From an uncultured Saprospiraceae bacterium (GTDB lineage: Bacteria > Bacteroidota > Bacteroidia > Chitinophagales > Saprospiraceae): DNA of 64,000 nt. The stretch is taken from assembly GCA_937980645.1 (NCBI GenBank), contig CALJPQ010000009.1, positions 304,018-368,017 of the forward strand, in the 5' to 3' direction. The translations under genes were made by a program, and so were the position numbers. Shown here in pieces: positions 8,377-16,772 of the stretch (the stretch's first letter is position 1; every line of letters starts with the position of its first letter). A model generated the notes under the pieces. The model saw only the letters and a program-made list of their open reading frames with translations. It was not told where the DNA came from and did no database searches.

Positions 8377-8793
8377 ATGGGCCTGAAACGAAGAGTTCGC
8401 GTTACGCCAACGTTCAGTCTGGCAGCCATGATTGACATCATCTTCTTGCTACTGATGTTTTTCATGCTGACGTCCAAATTCGTTACTCCGAACGCCTTAA
8501 ACCTGCAGCTGCCTTCCAGTACATCCAAGACGATGGCTTCGCCCGACTTGGCCGTATCCGTCAACCGCAGCGGCGAGTACTTTGTGGATGGCGTCCGAGT
8601 GCGCAAGGAGAATCTGGAGAATGCTGTAGCGGCCAAGATCCGTGCTAAAAGAGAAGACCCCAAGCAAATAACCCTCACCGTCGTGGCCGAAAAAACGGTT
8701 CCTTTAGACGACGTTGTTTACATCCTGGATATTGCCAACCGGCTCAAGATCAAAACCATCCTGGCCACAGAAGAGCGCAGAAGTGAGCGATAG
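8377..8793 (+). CDS. exbD: ExbD/TolR family biopolymer transport protein
   Basis: This 138-aa protein has a short basic N-terminus, one transmembrane helix at about 19-37 that begins with the conserved channel aspartate Asp20 (MIDIIFLLLMFF), and a periplasmic domain. The gene lies 42 bp after exbB. Together they form the ExbB-ExbD stator of a TonB system. Confidence 0.93.
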   Translation: MGLKRRVRVTPTFSLAAMIDIIFLLLMFFMLTSKFVTPNALNLQLPSSTSKTMASPDLAVSVNRSGEYFVDGVRVRKENLENAVAAKIRAKREDPKQITLTVVAEKTVPLDDVVYILDIANRLKIKTILATEERRSER

Positions 8794-8860
8794 GACGCCC
8801 CCGGTTTGCGATAAAAAGCATCCGGCGCAGTTGTGCATTTTATAGTCGCGTATTCATCTA

Positions 8861-8868
8861 AAGGAGAA
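8861..8868 (+). promoter_or_regulatory. Strong Shine-Dalgarno before tonB-like gene
   Basis: AAGGAGAA lies 7 bp before the ATG at 8876. Such a strong site is unusual among the genes in this window. Confidence 0.6.
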
Positions 8869-8875
8869 AAAAACC

Positions 8876-9838
8876 ATGTCTGTTGCCATATCCCGACAGA
8901 ATGACGAAGACCGCCTCAAGGCGGCCGTCATCAGCGTGCTGCTACACTTGCTATTGCTGCTATTGCTCATCTTCATGCAGGTGGGTGTGAAAACACCGCC
9001 GCAGACGCCACCACCCATTGTCATTGAATGGGGCGGTGGCGGCTCGAAAGCATCGCCTGGCCTGCCCGACCGTGGTCAGGGCAGCTCGCCCGCACCTCAG
9101 GGCCAGCAAATGGAAGACCCGTCGAGCAAAACGCCCGCAGAACGGCCTGTGCCCACGCCGGCCCCCCCGAAGACATCACCACCGCCGAAGCCCACAGCGC
9201 CTTCGGCCACCAACACGCCTACTTCAACCGACCCCGACGTGGCGGCCCTGCGCCGCGCCCAGGAAGAGGCACGCCGTAAACAACAGGAAGACGAGCGTCG
9301 CCGCAAACAGGAAGAAGCCGACCGGCAGGCCGCCGAACAGCGCCGCATCGCCGAAGAGCAAGAGCGCCAGCGCCGCGAAAAAGAGGAAGCCGACCGCAAA
9401 CGCGGCCAATTTGGCAGCGCCTTTGGCCGACCCGGTTCAGGTACTGGCCAGGGCAACACCGGCCAGTCCGGCAACCAGGGGCAGCCCGGCGGAACAGGCA
9501 ACAACCCCTTCGGCCAGGGCGGCAGCGGCGGCGGTAGCGGTGGCGGCGATGGCCAGGGCGTGGGCGAGTCTATCGGTGGAGGCTTGTCGGGCCGCCGTGT
9601 GGTCAGCCGCCCCAAAATGGTGGACGATACTCAATATACTGGTCGCGTAGCTATTCGCGTGTGCGTCAACTCCGAAGGTGAGGTAACCTCTGCTGCCTAC
9701 ACTCAGGTCGGCTCCACCACTACTGAAGGCGTGCTGCGCAACAAAGCCCTCAGCTGGGCGCGCCAGTATCGCTTTGCTCCTGACCCAGACGTGTCGGAGC
9801 AATGCGGAACCATCACCTTCGACTTCAGGGTCAAGTAG
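8876..9838 (+). CDS. tonB: TonB-like energy transducer
   Basis: This 320-aa protein has one N-terminal transmembrane helix (about 15-36), a Pro-rich stretch, a highly charged Arg/Glu/Gln helix (about 122-190) resembling TolA, and a Gly/Gln-rich linker (about 190-240). The C-terminal domain (about 245-320) carries a TonB/TolA-like fold pattern, with VCVNSEGEV and a final strand ending FDFRVK. The charged linker would span the periplasm and the C-terminal domain would contact outer-membrane partners. It is the third gene of the exbB-exbD operon and has a strong ribosome-binding site. The long TolA-like linker leaves a Tol-type role possible. Confidence 0.88.
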   Translation: MSVAISRQNDEDRLKAAVISVLLHLLLLLLLIFMQVGVKTPPQTPPPIVIEWGGGGSKASPGLPDRGQGSSPAPQGQQMEDPSSKTPAERPVPTPAPPKTSPPPKPTAPSATNTPTSTDPDVAALRRAQEEARRKQQEDERRRKQEEADRQAAEQRRIAEEQERQRREKEEADRKRGQFGSAFGRPGSGTGQGNTGQSGNQGQPGGTGNNPFGQGGSGGGSGGGDGQGVGESIGGGLSGRRVVSRPKMVDDTQYTGRVAIRVCVNSEGEVTSAAYTQVGSTTTEGVLRNKALSWARQYRFAPDPDVSEQCGTITFDFRVK

Positions 9839-9876
9839 CGGCTTTTCTCCAAGTTGGCAGTAGCCGTTCTGGCATC

Positions 9877-9923
9877 CGACCGAAAGCGCCCGTGCAAATG
9901 CACAGGCGCTTTCGGTCGCTTAT
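9877..9923 (+). terminator. Intrinsic terminator after the TonB operon
   Basis: A perfect 14-bp stem (9877-9890 with 9905-9918) contains an inner GTGC/GCAC stem and is followed by CTTATTT. It reaches the stop codon of the convergent transporter gene, so it may serve both. Confidence 0.85.
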
Positions 9924-10795
9924 TTCCGCGCCAAATACACGCCCGTCAGGATGATTGCCGTACTGGCCATGTCGAAGGCACCGACCACCTCGCCGTCTAA
10001 AGCGCCGGCTATCAAAGCAGCCACAGGAAGCAAGTAGGTTACCGACGTGGCAAACAGCGCACTGGTGCGCTGCAAAAGCCAGAAGTATAGAATGGAGCCG
10101 CCCACCGTGCCCAGCACCGCCAAATAGCTGATATAGCCCAGCCCGACCCAACCTTCCGGATGCGTCAGCGCTGCCGACCAGCCACCCGACCAGGCCAGCC
10201 CCAGCAAGAACAGCCCCCCAGTAAGTACAAAAGCGCCCGAAGCAATGGCCGCCGGGTGCTGGTCGCGCAAATAGCGGCTCACCGTGTTGGCGTTTATGGC
10301 ATAGCACAGCGTAGCCGCTGCACATAGCAGCGCATACTCTATCTGGCCATCCACGACACGGCCGCGCTGCACAAACACTAAAGCAGCAGCGCCCAAAAAG
10401 CCTAAGGTAACCCCCGCCACTTTGCTGCCAGAGGGCCGAAAATGGAAGAAAACGGCGCCCAGCAACAACGTGAATAACGGCGTGAGCGAATTGAGCACGC
10501 CAGCCAGGCTGCTGCTCACGCGCGTCTGTGCCACCGCAAAAAGAAAATTGGGAATAGCCGAGCCGCAAAACGCCACCACCAGCAGTGCTCGCCAGCGCGC
10601 CCAGTCAATGCGCGGCCAGAACAGCCAGGCCACCGGCGCATATGCCACCAAAGCCAACACCATGCGCCACATAGCCATCTGCAGTGGGGTATAAACAGCT
10701 ATGGCGCGCTTGATAAAAACAAAAGACAGCCCCCAAATGGCCGTAAGGATCAACAGCAGCAACCAATCTAAAGCACTGGGCGGGCGGTGTGTCAT
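9920..10795 (-). CDS. EamA/DMT family transporter
   Basis: This 291-aa protein has about ten hydrophobic helices and two EamA repeats. The first repeat begins with the family-typical ILTAIWGLSFVFIKRA and contains the RMVLA segment. The second begins near residue 145. The drug/metabolite transporter superfamily exports amino acids, nucleobases or other small molecules; the substrate cannot be read from sequence. It lies 53 bp downstream of rlmD on the same strand and may be co-transcribed. Confidence 0.9.
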   Translation of the reverse strand: MTHRPPSALDWLLLLILTAIWGLSFVFIKRAIAVYTPLQMAMWRMVLALVAYAPVAWLFWPRIDWARWRALLVVAFCGSAIPNFLFAVAQTRVSSSLAGVLNSLTPLFTLLLGAVFFHFRPSGSKVAGVTLGFLGAAALVFVQRGRVVDGQIEYALLCAAATLCYAINANTVSRYLRDQHPAAIASGAFVLTGGLFLLGLAWSGGWSAALTHPEGWVGLGYISYLAVLGTVGGSILYFWLLQRTSALFATSVTYLLPVAALIAGALDGEVVGAFDMASTAIILTGVYLARK

Positions 10796-10848
10796 GGGCA
10801 GCGAAAATAGCGGCCACTAAAAGCAGATAGGGCGCCATTGGTTCAATA

Positions 10849-12276
10849 TCAGGCCATCTTCGCCGACGAGCGCAGCTGCAGCAATGCCACGCTTTCCACG
10901 TGGTGCGTGTGTGGAAACATGTCCACCCCCCGCACGCGCAATACGTCGTATCGCTCGGCCAGCAGCTGCACGTCGCGCGCCTGCGTAGCCGGATTGCAGC
11001 TCACATACACGATGCGCGGTGCAGCTAATTCGAGCAAGAAGCTCACCGCCCGCTCGTGCATGCCTGCCCGCGGCGGGTCGGTGATGACCACATCGGGCCG
11101 ACCATGTCGCTCCACAAATGCTGGCGTCAGCAGGTCTTTCACGTCGCCTACGTAAAAATGCGCATTATCAATGCCGTTCAGCCGTCGGTTTTCCTCCGCG
11201 TCGGCAATGGCTTCGGGCACTTCCTCGATGCCCACCACCTGGCGGCAGTGTCGGGCGGCATACAGGGCAATGGACCCTGTGCCGGTGTAGAGGTCAAAGA
11301 CGTTTTCCTGTCCTGTGAGGCCTGCAAAGTCCAGCGCCGTATCGTACAGGTTTTTGGCCTGGGCCGAGTTGGTCTGAAAGAATGACTTCGGCCCTATTTT
11401 GAAGCGCAGGTCGCCCAGTTGTTCCACCACGAAGCCCTTGCCTGTGTAAGTAACCATGTCTAAGTCGAGCACGATGTCGTTGGCTTTAGGGTTGATGCAG
11501 TAAATCACTGTTGTCAAACGTTCGCCCAGCCGCTCGAGCAGGGCATCCAGATAGTGCCGGATGGCTTCAGGGTCGTCGTATCCGAAGCTGAACAGGGCCA
11601 GCGCCTCGCCCGTGGTAGTCAGTCGCAGCATCAAGTTGCGCAGAAAGCCCTGTTGCTTTCGGAGGTCATAAAAGCTCAGCTTCTGCTCGAAGGCAACCTG
11701 CCGGGCCGTATTTCGAATGAGGTTAGAGGGTTCTGCCTGCAGCCAGCACTCGTGGATGTCCACGACTTTATCAAAGGCGCCAGCGCGGTGAAAGCCCAGT
11801 GCAGGCTGCGCCTCAATGCTCGGGTCGGCGATTTCCTCGGCCAATAGCCAGCGCCTGTTGGCGAAGCCAAACTCTAGCTTATTGCGGTAATGTGTCGTTT
11901 GCGGCGCGGGCAGGATGGGTAAAAATTCGCCCACGGGCACTTTGGCAATGCGCTCAAAGGCATCCACAATGGCTTGCTGCTTGTGCTCCAATTGGGCAGG
12001 GTAGGCCAGATGTTGCCATTTGCACCCCCCACACACGGAAAAGTGCCGACAAAACGGCTCCACCCGGTGCGGCGAAGGCACCCGAAGACGCTCTAAACGC
12101 CCCTCGGCAAAGCCGCCGCGTTTTCGGAACACCCACACATCCGCCACATCGCCCGGCACGGCACCCTCTACAAACACAACCATCCCATCGGCCGCACGGC
12201 CAACAGCCCTACCCTTATCGGCCAGCCCGTGAATAGTTACGGCCTCCGCCACATACGATTTGGATTTTCGACCCAT
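10849..12276 (-). CDS. rlmD: 23S rRNA (uracil-5-)-methyltransferase, RlmD/RumA family
   Basis: The start at 12276 is chosen because a good promoter and the upstream gene's terminator lie just before it, and because a TRAM domain begins directly after it. The 475-aa protein has a TRAM RNA-binding domain (about 1-60), an iron-sulfur cluster motif with Cys76, Cys82 and Cys85 (CX5CX2C), a SAM-binding DLYTGTGSIALYAA motif, an ITDPPRAGMH motif and the catalytic cysteine in VYVSCNPAT. It should make m5U in 23S rRNA. Some Bacteroidota homologues modify a different uridine, so the exact position is uncertain. Confidence 0.93.
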   Translation of the reverse strand: MGRKSKSYVAEAVTIHGLADKGRAVGRAADGMVVFVEGAVPGDVADVWVFRKRGGFAEGRLERLRVPSPHRVEPFCRHFSVCGGCKWQHLAYPAQLEHKQQAIVDAFERIAKVPVGEFLPILPAPQTTHYRNKLEFGFANRRWLLAEEIADPSIEAQPALGFHRAGAFDKVVDIHECWLQAEPSNLIRNTARQVAFEQKLSFYDLRKQQGFLRNLMLRLTTTGEALALFSFGYDDPEAIRHYLDALLERLGERLTTVIYCINPKANDIVLDLDMVTYTGKGFVVEQLGDLRFKIGPKSFFQTNSAQAKNLYDTALDFAGLTGQENVFDLYTGTGSIALYAARHCRQVVGIEEVPEAIADAEENRRLNGIDNAHFYVGDVKDLLTPAFVERHGRPDVVITDPPRAGMHERAVSFLLELAAPRIVYVSCNPATQARDVQLLAERYDVLRVRGVDMFPHTHHVESVALLQLRSSAKMA

Positions 12277-12295
12277 GCGCTCGCGTTTGAGGCCG

Positions 12296-12324
12296 CAAAA
12301 ATAGACCGCACAAGCCGCTCCAAA
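12296..12324 (-). promoter_or_regulatory. rlmD promoter: TTTG-N17-TATTTTTG
   Basis: On the minus strand a -33 TTTG (12324-12321) is followed after 17 bp by a -7 box TATTTTTG (12303-12296). It predicts a start about 13 bp before the chosen rlmD ATG. Confidence 0.65.
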
Positions 12325-12332
12325 GGTCACCA

Positions 12333-12370
12333 ACAAAAAGCCCCCCCTCTGGAGAGCCAGAGCGGGGGCT
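12333..12370 (-). terminator. Intrinsic terminator of the 78-aa protein gene
   Basis: A 14-bp GC-rich stem with one mismatch (12339-12352 with 12357-12370) and AGAG loop. On the minus strand it is followed by CTTTTTGTT. Confidence 0.85.
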
Positions 12371-12400
12371 GCTTTCATGGTTTGGAGGCCGTTGCTTTGG

Positions 12401-12637
12401 TTAGAGCTGGGCCTCTAAAGCCGTTTTTGTGCTGTATTGCAGGATGCGGTGAACGGTATTGGATGTCGGCAAAAATTGAACTTTTGGAAGCGTTTGCTTC
12501 GCATGCTGCAACTCGTAAAACTCCGCTTGGAGCACAGGGTCTGATGCCAAACGCTGCTTCATGCGCGCCGCTTCTTCTGCCGGCATTTCATGGTAAAGAA
12601 AGCGCATGAGATCATCCTCCGGGTAAGATTTGAACAT
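12401..12637 (-). CDS. Conserved 78-aa acidic protein, anti-sigma-factor-like
   Basis: The chosen ATG at 12637 gives MFKSYPEDDLMRFLYHEM, which resembles the N-terminal helix of small Bacteroidota proteins related to anti-sigma-factor (zinc-finger type) domains. The pattern is E-D-D-L-x-R-F-L-Y-x-E-M, then an LxxDPxLQxEF(Y)ELQ helix. The usual His/Cys zinc ligands are absent and there is no membrane helix. It would be a small soluble helical protein, perhaps binding a sigma factor or another regulator. The gene is monocistronic with its own terminator. The function is not known. Confidence 0.65.
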   Translation of the reverse strand: MFKSYPEDDLMRFLYHEMPAEEAARMKQRLASDPVLQAEFYELQHAKQTLPKVQFLPTSNTVHRILQYSTKTALEAQL

Positions 12638-12888
12638 AAGCGAGAAATTCAAAGGTGATGTGTGATTGCCTGAAAACCGCCCTTTAAACAAGGCTGAAGA
12701 CGCAAATAGTATGTACTCTACGGGCAAATTTTATTTTTTAACACTTGGCGCATCTTCAACGATGCCAGCCACTCCCTCAAACAGGCCAGCCGCCACCTCG
12801 TTCATTGGCCCGCAACTCTGGGAATACGAGTATTCGGGGCGGGGGCCTCGAATGGTCTAAGGGTATCGAGTGGTTTTAAAAGCGGTTC

Positions 12889-13010
12889 TTACTGACTGAC
12901 CTTACGCAAGACCCCCGTGAGGCAAAAGATCAAAAACCGCAAAAAGCGCACAAGGCCGCGGAGGTATTTCTCTCAGCGTTTCCCTGCGTTCTCTGCCGTG
13001 AAAAAATAAA
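12889..13010 (+). repeat. Dispersed repeat module 1, copy A
   Basis: It runs from TTACTGA through GACCTT, an AAACCGCAAAAAGCGCA stretch and GGCCG to a GTGAAAAAAT end. It aligns with 18873-19000 in the same orientation, with scattered substitutions and small gaps. Confidence 0.6.
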
Positions 13011-13081
13011 ATCTCAGAGCCTGTGGGCAGATCAACCGTGCGCCTTATCTACTAAAAAAGTAGCCGCAAATGCACGAATTT

Positions 13082-13114
13082 GAGGCGACATCTCCCACAG
13101 GGAGGTGTCGCCTC
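13082..13114. repeat. Palindromic hairpin of the repeat family
   Basis: A 15-bp stem with one G-T wobble (13082-13096 with 13100-13114) and a 3-nt loop. Its GGCGACATCTC core is shared with the palindromic modules at 18.73 and 23.96 kb. It could also act as a transcription barrier downstream of the phosphatase gene. Confidence 0.6.
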
Positions 13115-13200
13115 TGGACTTTGTTTCTCATTCGTGCATTCGTGGCGACGTCGCTGCCTGAGGACGATGGCATTTTGTTCTGCTGCCTGCATAAGATCAG

Positions 13201-13662
13201 TTACTGAGGCCTGTGTTCTTCCAGCAGTCGCTCGCAGGCAGCTTCTACTAAGCGAAAGACCTGCACAAAGCCTTCCGGGCCGCCGTAGTAAGGATCGGGT
13301 ACCTCCCGCTCCTGCCCCGGGTAGAGGACGTCAAGCAAAAATCGAATTTTTTGTAGATGCTCCGGACGGCTGGTCATTTGCTGCAGATGCTGCAAGTTTT
13401 GTCGGTCCATAGCGAAGATGAGGTCGAAGCGCTCGAAATCCTCCGGACGCACCTGGCGTGCGCGCTGGTCGGTGATGTCAATGCCAAAGCGGCGCGCCAC
13501 ATCAATAGAACGTTGATCGGGCAGCTCACCCACATGCCACCCACCTGTGCCGGCGCTGTCTACCCACCAGTCGAGCCCCCGCTGCCGAGCTTTATGCTTA
13601 AGAATACCTTCTGCTAATGGACTCCGGCAAATGTTGCCGAGACAGACCATGAGAATTCGCAT
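13201..13662 (-). CDS. Low-molecular-weight protein-tyrosine phosphatase
   Basis: This 153-aa protein begins MRILMVCLGNICRSP, which holds the P-loop CX5R(S) with nucleophile Cys7 and Arg13. The general-acid Asp is in the DPYYGG motif at about residue 121. The family dephosphorylates tyrosine, often in exopolysaccharide control, and some members hydrolyse small phosphate esters or act on arsenate. Its start overlaps the stop of the DUF3078 gene as TGATG, so translation is probably coupled. It is the last gene of a probable operon that begins with an ECF sigma factor. Confidence 0.93.
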   Translation of the reverse strand: MRILMVCLGNICRSPLAEGILKHKARQRGLDWWVDSAGTGGWHVGELPDQRSIDVARRFGIDITDQRARQVRPEDFERFDLIFAMDRQNLQHLQQMTSRPEHLQKIRFLLDVLYPGQEREVPDPYYGGPEGFVQVFRLVEAACERLLEEHRPQ

Positions 13663-14663
13663 CAGAAAATCACGCTGTATTTAAGCATGAAAGCACCCGT
13701 TAGCTGGGTGGCAGGTGCTAATCGGTCGCCCTCATCGCCATAAATGCCGTTTTTATTGGCGTCAATGATCATTTTCAAGTTCGGGTCGTAAAAGGCTTCG
13801 CCTAACAAGTCCAGAGATAAACCTTTAAACAGCTGGATGCTGAAGTTGTTGGTGAACAGCACCACCATATTTTGCGGTTCATTGAGGTAATTAGAAAACA
13901 AACGCAGCGTGCTGTTCACCGATAGACGGTCTTTAAAATACTTATTGGTGTAGCGTCCCACCAGCTCGGAGCCTAATCCAAGGAAGTAGTTGTTGTATTC
14001 AATAATGTTCCCCTGTTCATCCTTTTTCACCTCGTTGCCGTGGATGTCTAAGATAGCCAGGGAGTCGTCGGCTACATAAATGAAACGCACCGCTACCGGC
14101 GAATACTGGAAGCTGAGGTGCTGATTGGGTTTGAACGTGATGCCAGGTGAAAACTGGATAATCAAAGGTGATAGGAAATTGGCCACAAGGCGGTCGGCCT
14201 TGCCGTCAATTTCTGTGGGGCGCAGATAGTTGCTCTGGTACGTGCGCAGCAACTGCGACTGAGCCAACAGATCAGCAGAGACGAACCATTTATCGTTGCT
14301 GCTCACCGTGTAGCCATATGTAGACGTCAAGCGCAGGACGTCTAAATTTTTCAAAAAGCCCTGTGGTTGCGTAGGTGAGGTGCGTCCCTGCTGCTGGAGT
14401 GTGAGTTGGAGCGCCAGTTGATTTTTCCAAAACGAACGCTGAGCGATACGGTCAGCCGAAAACGTACCCAACCCGCCAATAGTGAGGCGGTTGGTGCCCG
14501 CGCCCACACGCGGGTTGATGATGCCCAGACCGCTCAGGTCGAAGCCTAAGCTGCCGCGAAAGCGCCAGGTCGTGTCTTTGGCTGCAGCTGTGGCGGCATC
14601 CTGAGCCTGAAGCGAGCCAGATAAAACGAAGAAAAGGGCAAAAAGGGTGGTTAAAATGCGCAT
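13662..14663 (-). CDS. DUF3078 family outer-membrane protein
   Basis: This 333-aa protein has a signal peptide (about residues 1-20, ending LQAQ) followed by alternating amphipathic strands with aromatic ends, ending ...LKYSVIF. This matches the DUF3078 family of Bacteroidota outer-membrane beta-barrels. The function is unknown. The gene lies 28 bp after the MscS gene and overlaps the phosphatase start, so it is central to an operon. Confidence 0.8.
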   Translation of the reverse strand: MRILTTLFALFFVLSGSLQAQDAATAAAKDTTWRFRGSLGFDLSGLGIINPRVGAGTNRLTIGGLGTFSADRIAQRSFWKNQLALQLTLQQQGRTSPTQPQGFLKNLDVLRLTSTYGYTVSSNDKWFVSADLLAQSQLLRTYQSNYLRPTEIDGKADRLVANFLSPLIIQFSPGITFKPNQHLSFQYSPVAVRFIYVADDSLAILDIHGNEVKKDEQGNIIEYNNYFLGLGSELVGRYTNKYFKDRLSVNSTLRLFSNYLNEPQNMVVLFTNNFSIQLFKGLSLDLLGEAFYDPNLKMIIDANKNGIYGDEGDRLAPATQLTGAFMLKYSVIF

Positions 14664-14691
14664 AATAGAAATGTGAATTTTGTTTACTTAA

Positions 14692-15573
14692 CTAAACACC
14701 TTCCGGGGCCGTACTCTCAGGCGGCAGCAGGTTTTCCTCCTGGCCGTCGGGGTAGAAAATCTCGACTTTATCGGTCATCATCTTGCTCATGGGCACAATG
14801 ACCGCCTTGTCGGGCGTCTGCAGAATGAGCGACGTGGCATCTATGTGCACCACCTTGCCACGCACCCCGGCGATGCGTACCTCCTGACCTACTTGCACTT
14901 TATCGCGGTTGTAATGGCTGGCAATATAATTGGACACCAGATCGCGGGCAGCTAAACCATAGCCTACAGCAAAAGCCAGCGCCAGTGCACCCACAATAAC
15001 CGTCAGGTTCGAGGCAATAAAACCGGTGTTGATCTTCGCCTGAGCCAGGGCGCTGACGGCCACCGTAATGAAGAGAAAATAAAAAACCGCCGTCCCTATC
15101 AAGCGGGCCGACGGAATGCCCATGCTCTGGCACGCTGCCTGAACGATACCGCGAATCATATCAGCCAAAAAGAGACCCAACAAGAACAGCACAAAGGCCG
15201 AAAACAGCGCTGGCAGGTAGTCAATCAAGTCGCGCACCATATCGGTGATGGCTGGAATACCCAGCACATCGGTGGCGAAGATGACAAAAGCCAGCATAAG
15301 CAGGTAAAAAACCATCTGGCCCGCCACCGCCGATAGCGCAATGCGCATGCCTGAGCGCTGCACTAAGTCAATGTCGTTGAGGCGCTCGGCCAAACGGTCT
15401 ATGCCCGCCAGCGACAGCACGCGCTGAATGACCCGGCGAATCAAACCCGCGACGATCCGGCCAAGAATCAGGATGAGCAGCGCAAATAGCAACTTGGGCG
15501 CAGCCTCCGAAAAGCGGGTAATCAATTCCTGAAATACACCGTCTTTGATTTTATTGATAAACTCTTCGAGCAT
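14692..15573 (-). CDS. MscS-like mechanosensitive ion channel
   Basis: The ATG at 15573 is preferred over a TTG four codons upstream. The 293-aa protein has five or so transmembrane helices. The last is the pore-lining TM3-type helix rich in Gly/Ala (VIVGALALAFAVGYGLAARDLVSNYIA), followed by a beta domain with VGQEVRIAGVRGKVVHID, the MscS middle domain. It should release solutes under hypo-osmotic stress. The N-terminal part is a conserved-TM extension typical of MscS relatives in Bacteroidota. It lies between a small protein of unknown function and DUF3078 on the same strand. Confidence 0.9.
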   Translation of the reverse strand: MLEEFINKIKDGVFQELITRFSEAAPKLLFALLILILGRIVAGLIRRVIQRVLSLAGIDRLAERLNDIDLVQRSGMRIALSAVAGQMVFYLLMLAFVIFATDVLGIPAITDMVRDLIDYLPALFSAFVLFLLGLFLADMIRGIVQAACQSMGIPSARLIGTAVFYFLFITVAVSALAQAKINTGFIASNLTVIVGALALAFAVGYGLAARDLVSNYIASHYNRDKVQVGQEVRIAGVRGKVVHIDATSLILQTPDKAVIVPMSKMMTDKVEIFYPDGQEENLLPPESTAPEGV

Positions 15574-15630
15574 GGGAACAGGCAATAAAAAAGGAAAGAG
15601 GGAGAGTGAGGAAAGCAGTAAGGCAAAAGG

Positions 15631-15894
15631 TCAGAAACGCCCAGGCGGACGCCGCCAATCCGGCAGCACATCGCCCCCAACGCTCCGGCCCGGCGGCAGG
15701 CAGGAGTATTGCCCCGGCGCACCGCCACCCAAAAGATGGGCCGCCGTGCGCAACGCACAGGGGAGGAAAATGTCAGCCACCCGGCCAGCCGCCGCAGCAC
15801 TGCGCACCTGGCTGAACACCTGCGGCTCCAGCTCTGACGGAAGCTGCGACATCAAATCGTTTTCCAAGCTCTTGAAGGCGTTAAATTCTCGCAT
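15631..15894 (-). CDS. Small protein of unknown function in the sigma-factor operon
   Basis: This 87-aa ORF begins MREFNAFKSLENDLMSQLP. The N-terminal half looks helical and the C-terminal half is Gly/Pro-rich with a PCALRTAAHLLGGG segment and no membrane helix. It starts 41 bp after the sigma-factor stop and ends 57 bp before the MscS start, all on one strand, so co-transcription is likely. It could be a regulator of the sigma factor. No family is recognised, and a spurious ORF cannot be excluded. Confidence 0.45.
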   Translation of the reverse strand: MREFNAFKSLENDLMSQLPSELEPQVFSQVRSAAAAGRVADIFLPCALRTAAHLLGGGAPGQYSCLPPGRSVGGDVLPDWRRPPGRF

Positions 15895-15935
15895 AAGCAA
15901 AACGGATATGAGGTGATTAAATCGGTTGGGAACAC

Positions 15936-16538
15936 TCAAGACACCAGCGGATCTTTACCGTACAACTGCTCATAAATCGCCTGGGCGCGGATCTTGGCTC
16001 GCATGATTTGCATCTTAATGGCACTCTCCGTTTTCTGAAAAAAGTCGGCCATCTCCTTAATGGACATGTCGTCCATGTACTTCATCAGCAGCACGATGCG
16101 GTCGCCTTCCGAAAGATGCCTGAGCACCTCTTCCAAACGCTCCTGTTTCATTTCCAGCAGCACACTGTCGGGCACTTCGGGCACCGGCTCGTCGCTGACG
16201 CGGCTCACGTCGTCGGCCAGCAGTACCGGCATCTTCTTTTTGCGCCGAATGAGGTCAATGCAGTAGTTGTACGTAATCGAATACAGCCATGTCGAAAACG
16301 CGGATTTCTCGTTGAAGCGAGAAAGGTTTAGAAACACTTTGATGAAAATATCCTGAACGGCGTCGCGCGCCTGAGCTTCGTTGGCCAGCATCGAAAGGCA
16401 CTTGGCATACACCTTACCCGCATAGCGCCGATACAGCAGCGTAAAATAGTACGGATTCTGCTCGGCTAAAAAGCGGGCAACCAGATCGGCGTCCGAAGGC
16501 TGCGCTCCAGCAGAGGAGGATGAGACTGCTTCCGTCAA
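15936..16538 (-). CDS. ECF-type RNA polymerase sigma factor
   Basis: This 200-aa protein has sigma region 2 (about 30-90, with LYRRYAGKVYAKCLSML and DAVQDIFIKVFLNL, then the -10-like element-binding FSTWLYSITYNYCIDLIRRKK). Region 4 (about 140-190) has LSEGDRIVLLMKYMDDMSIKE followed by the recognition helix TESAIKMQIMRAKIRA. An acidic linker separates them. It lacks region 3, as ECF sigmas do. It begins a probable five-gene operon with a small protein, MscS, DUF3078 and a phosphatase, which suggests an envelope-stress role. Confidence 0.93.
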   Translation of the reverse strand: MTEAVSSSSAGAQPSDADLVARFLAEQNPYYFTLLYRRYAGKVYAKCLSMLANEAQARDAVQDIFIKVFLNLSRFNEKSAFSTWLYSITYNYCIDLIRRKKKMPVLLADDVSRVSDEPVPEVPDSVLLEMKQERLEEVLRHLSEGDRIVLLMKYMDDMSIKEMADFFQKTESAIKMQIMRAKIRAQAIYEQLYGKDPLVS

Positions 16539-16698
16539 GACTGAGGCAAGAGGGTTTGTGCGTGAAAAAGACCAATCACTTCCGGCTGCAAAGAGACAAA
16601 AAAGGCCCGAAATGGCGAGTCTTTTTCCAACAAACCGCCCATAAGACGGCAGAAGTCGAACAAGTCACAGATAAGAACAATCGCCTGTAAGCACGCAT

Positions 16699-16729
16699 TT
16701 TGCCAAAGGTTGGCACAAACCTAACTTTG
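16699..16729 (+). promoter_or_regulatory. pcm promoter: TTTG-N19-TAACTTTG
   Basis: The -33 TTTG (16699-16702) and -7 box TAACTTTG (16722-16729) are 19 bp apart. The start codon lies 43 bp after the -7 box. This is the best plus-strand match to the Bacteroidota consensus in the window. Confidence 0.75.
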
Positions 16730-16772
16730 AGCCACCGTTCGGGTGCTTTCGCCCCCCAGAACGCGACCTACC

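Larger units (their letters stand above)
12638..13200. other. Intergenic region made largely of repeat modules
   Basis: No supported gene. It contains one copy of a degenerate repeat (12889-13010), a strong hairpin (13082-13114) and a CATTCGTGGCGACG module near 13133-13150. Related modules occur at 18.7-19.0 kb and 23.9-24.1 kb. Confidence 0.6.

Noticed and set aside
12277..12378. A longer N-terminus for RlmD starting at 12378
   Set aside because: The extra codons overlap a transcription terminator and the rlmD promoter, and family proteins begin near the TRAM domain.
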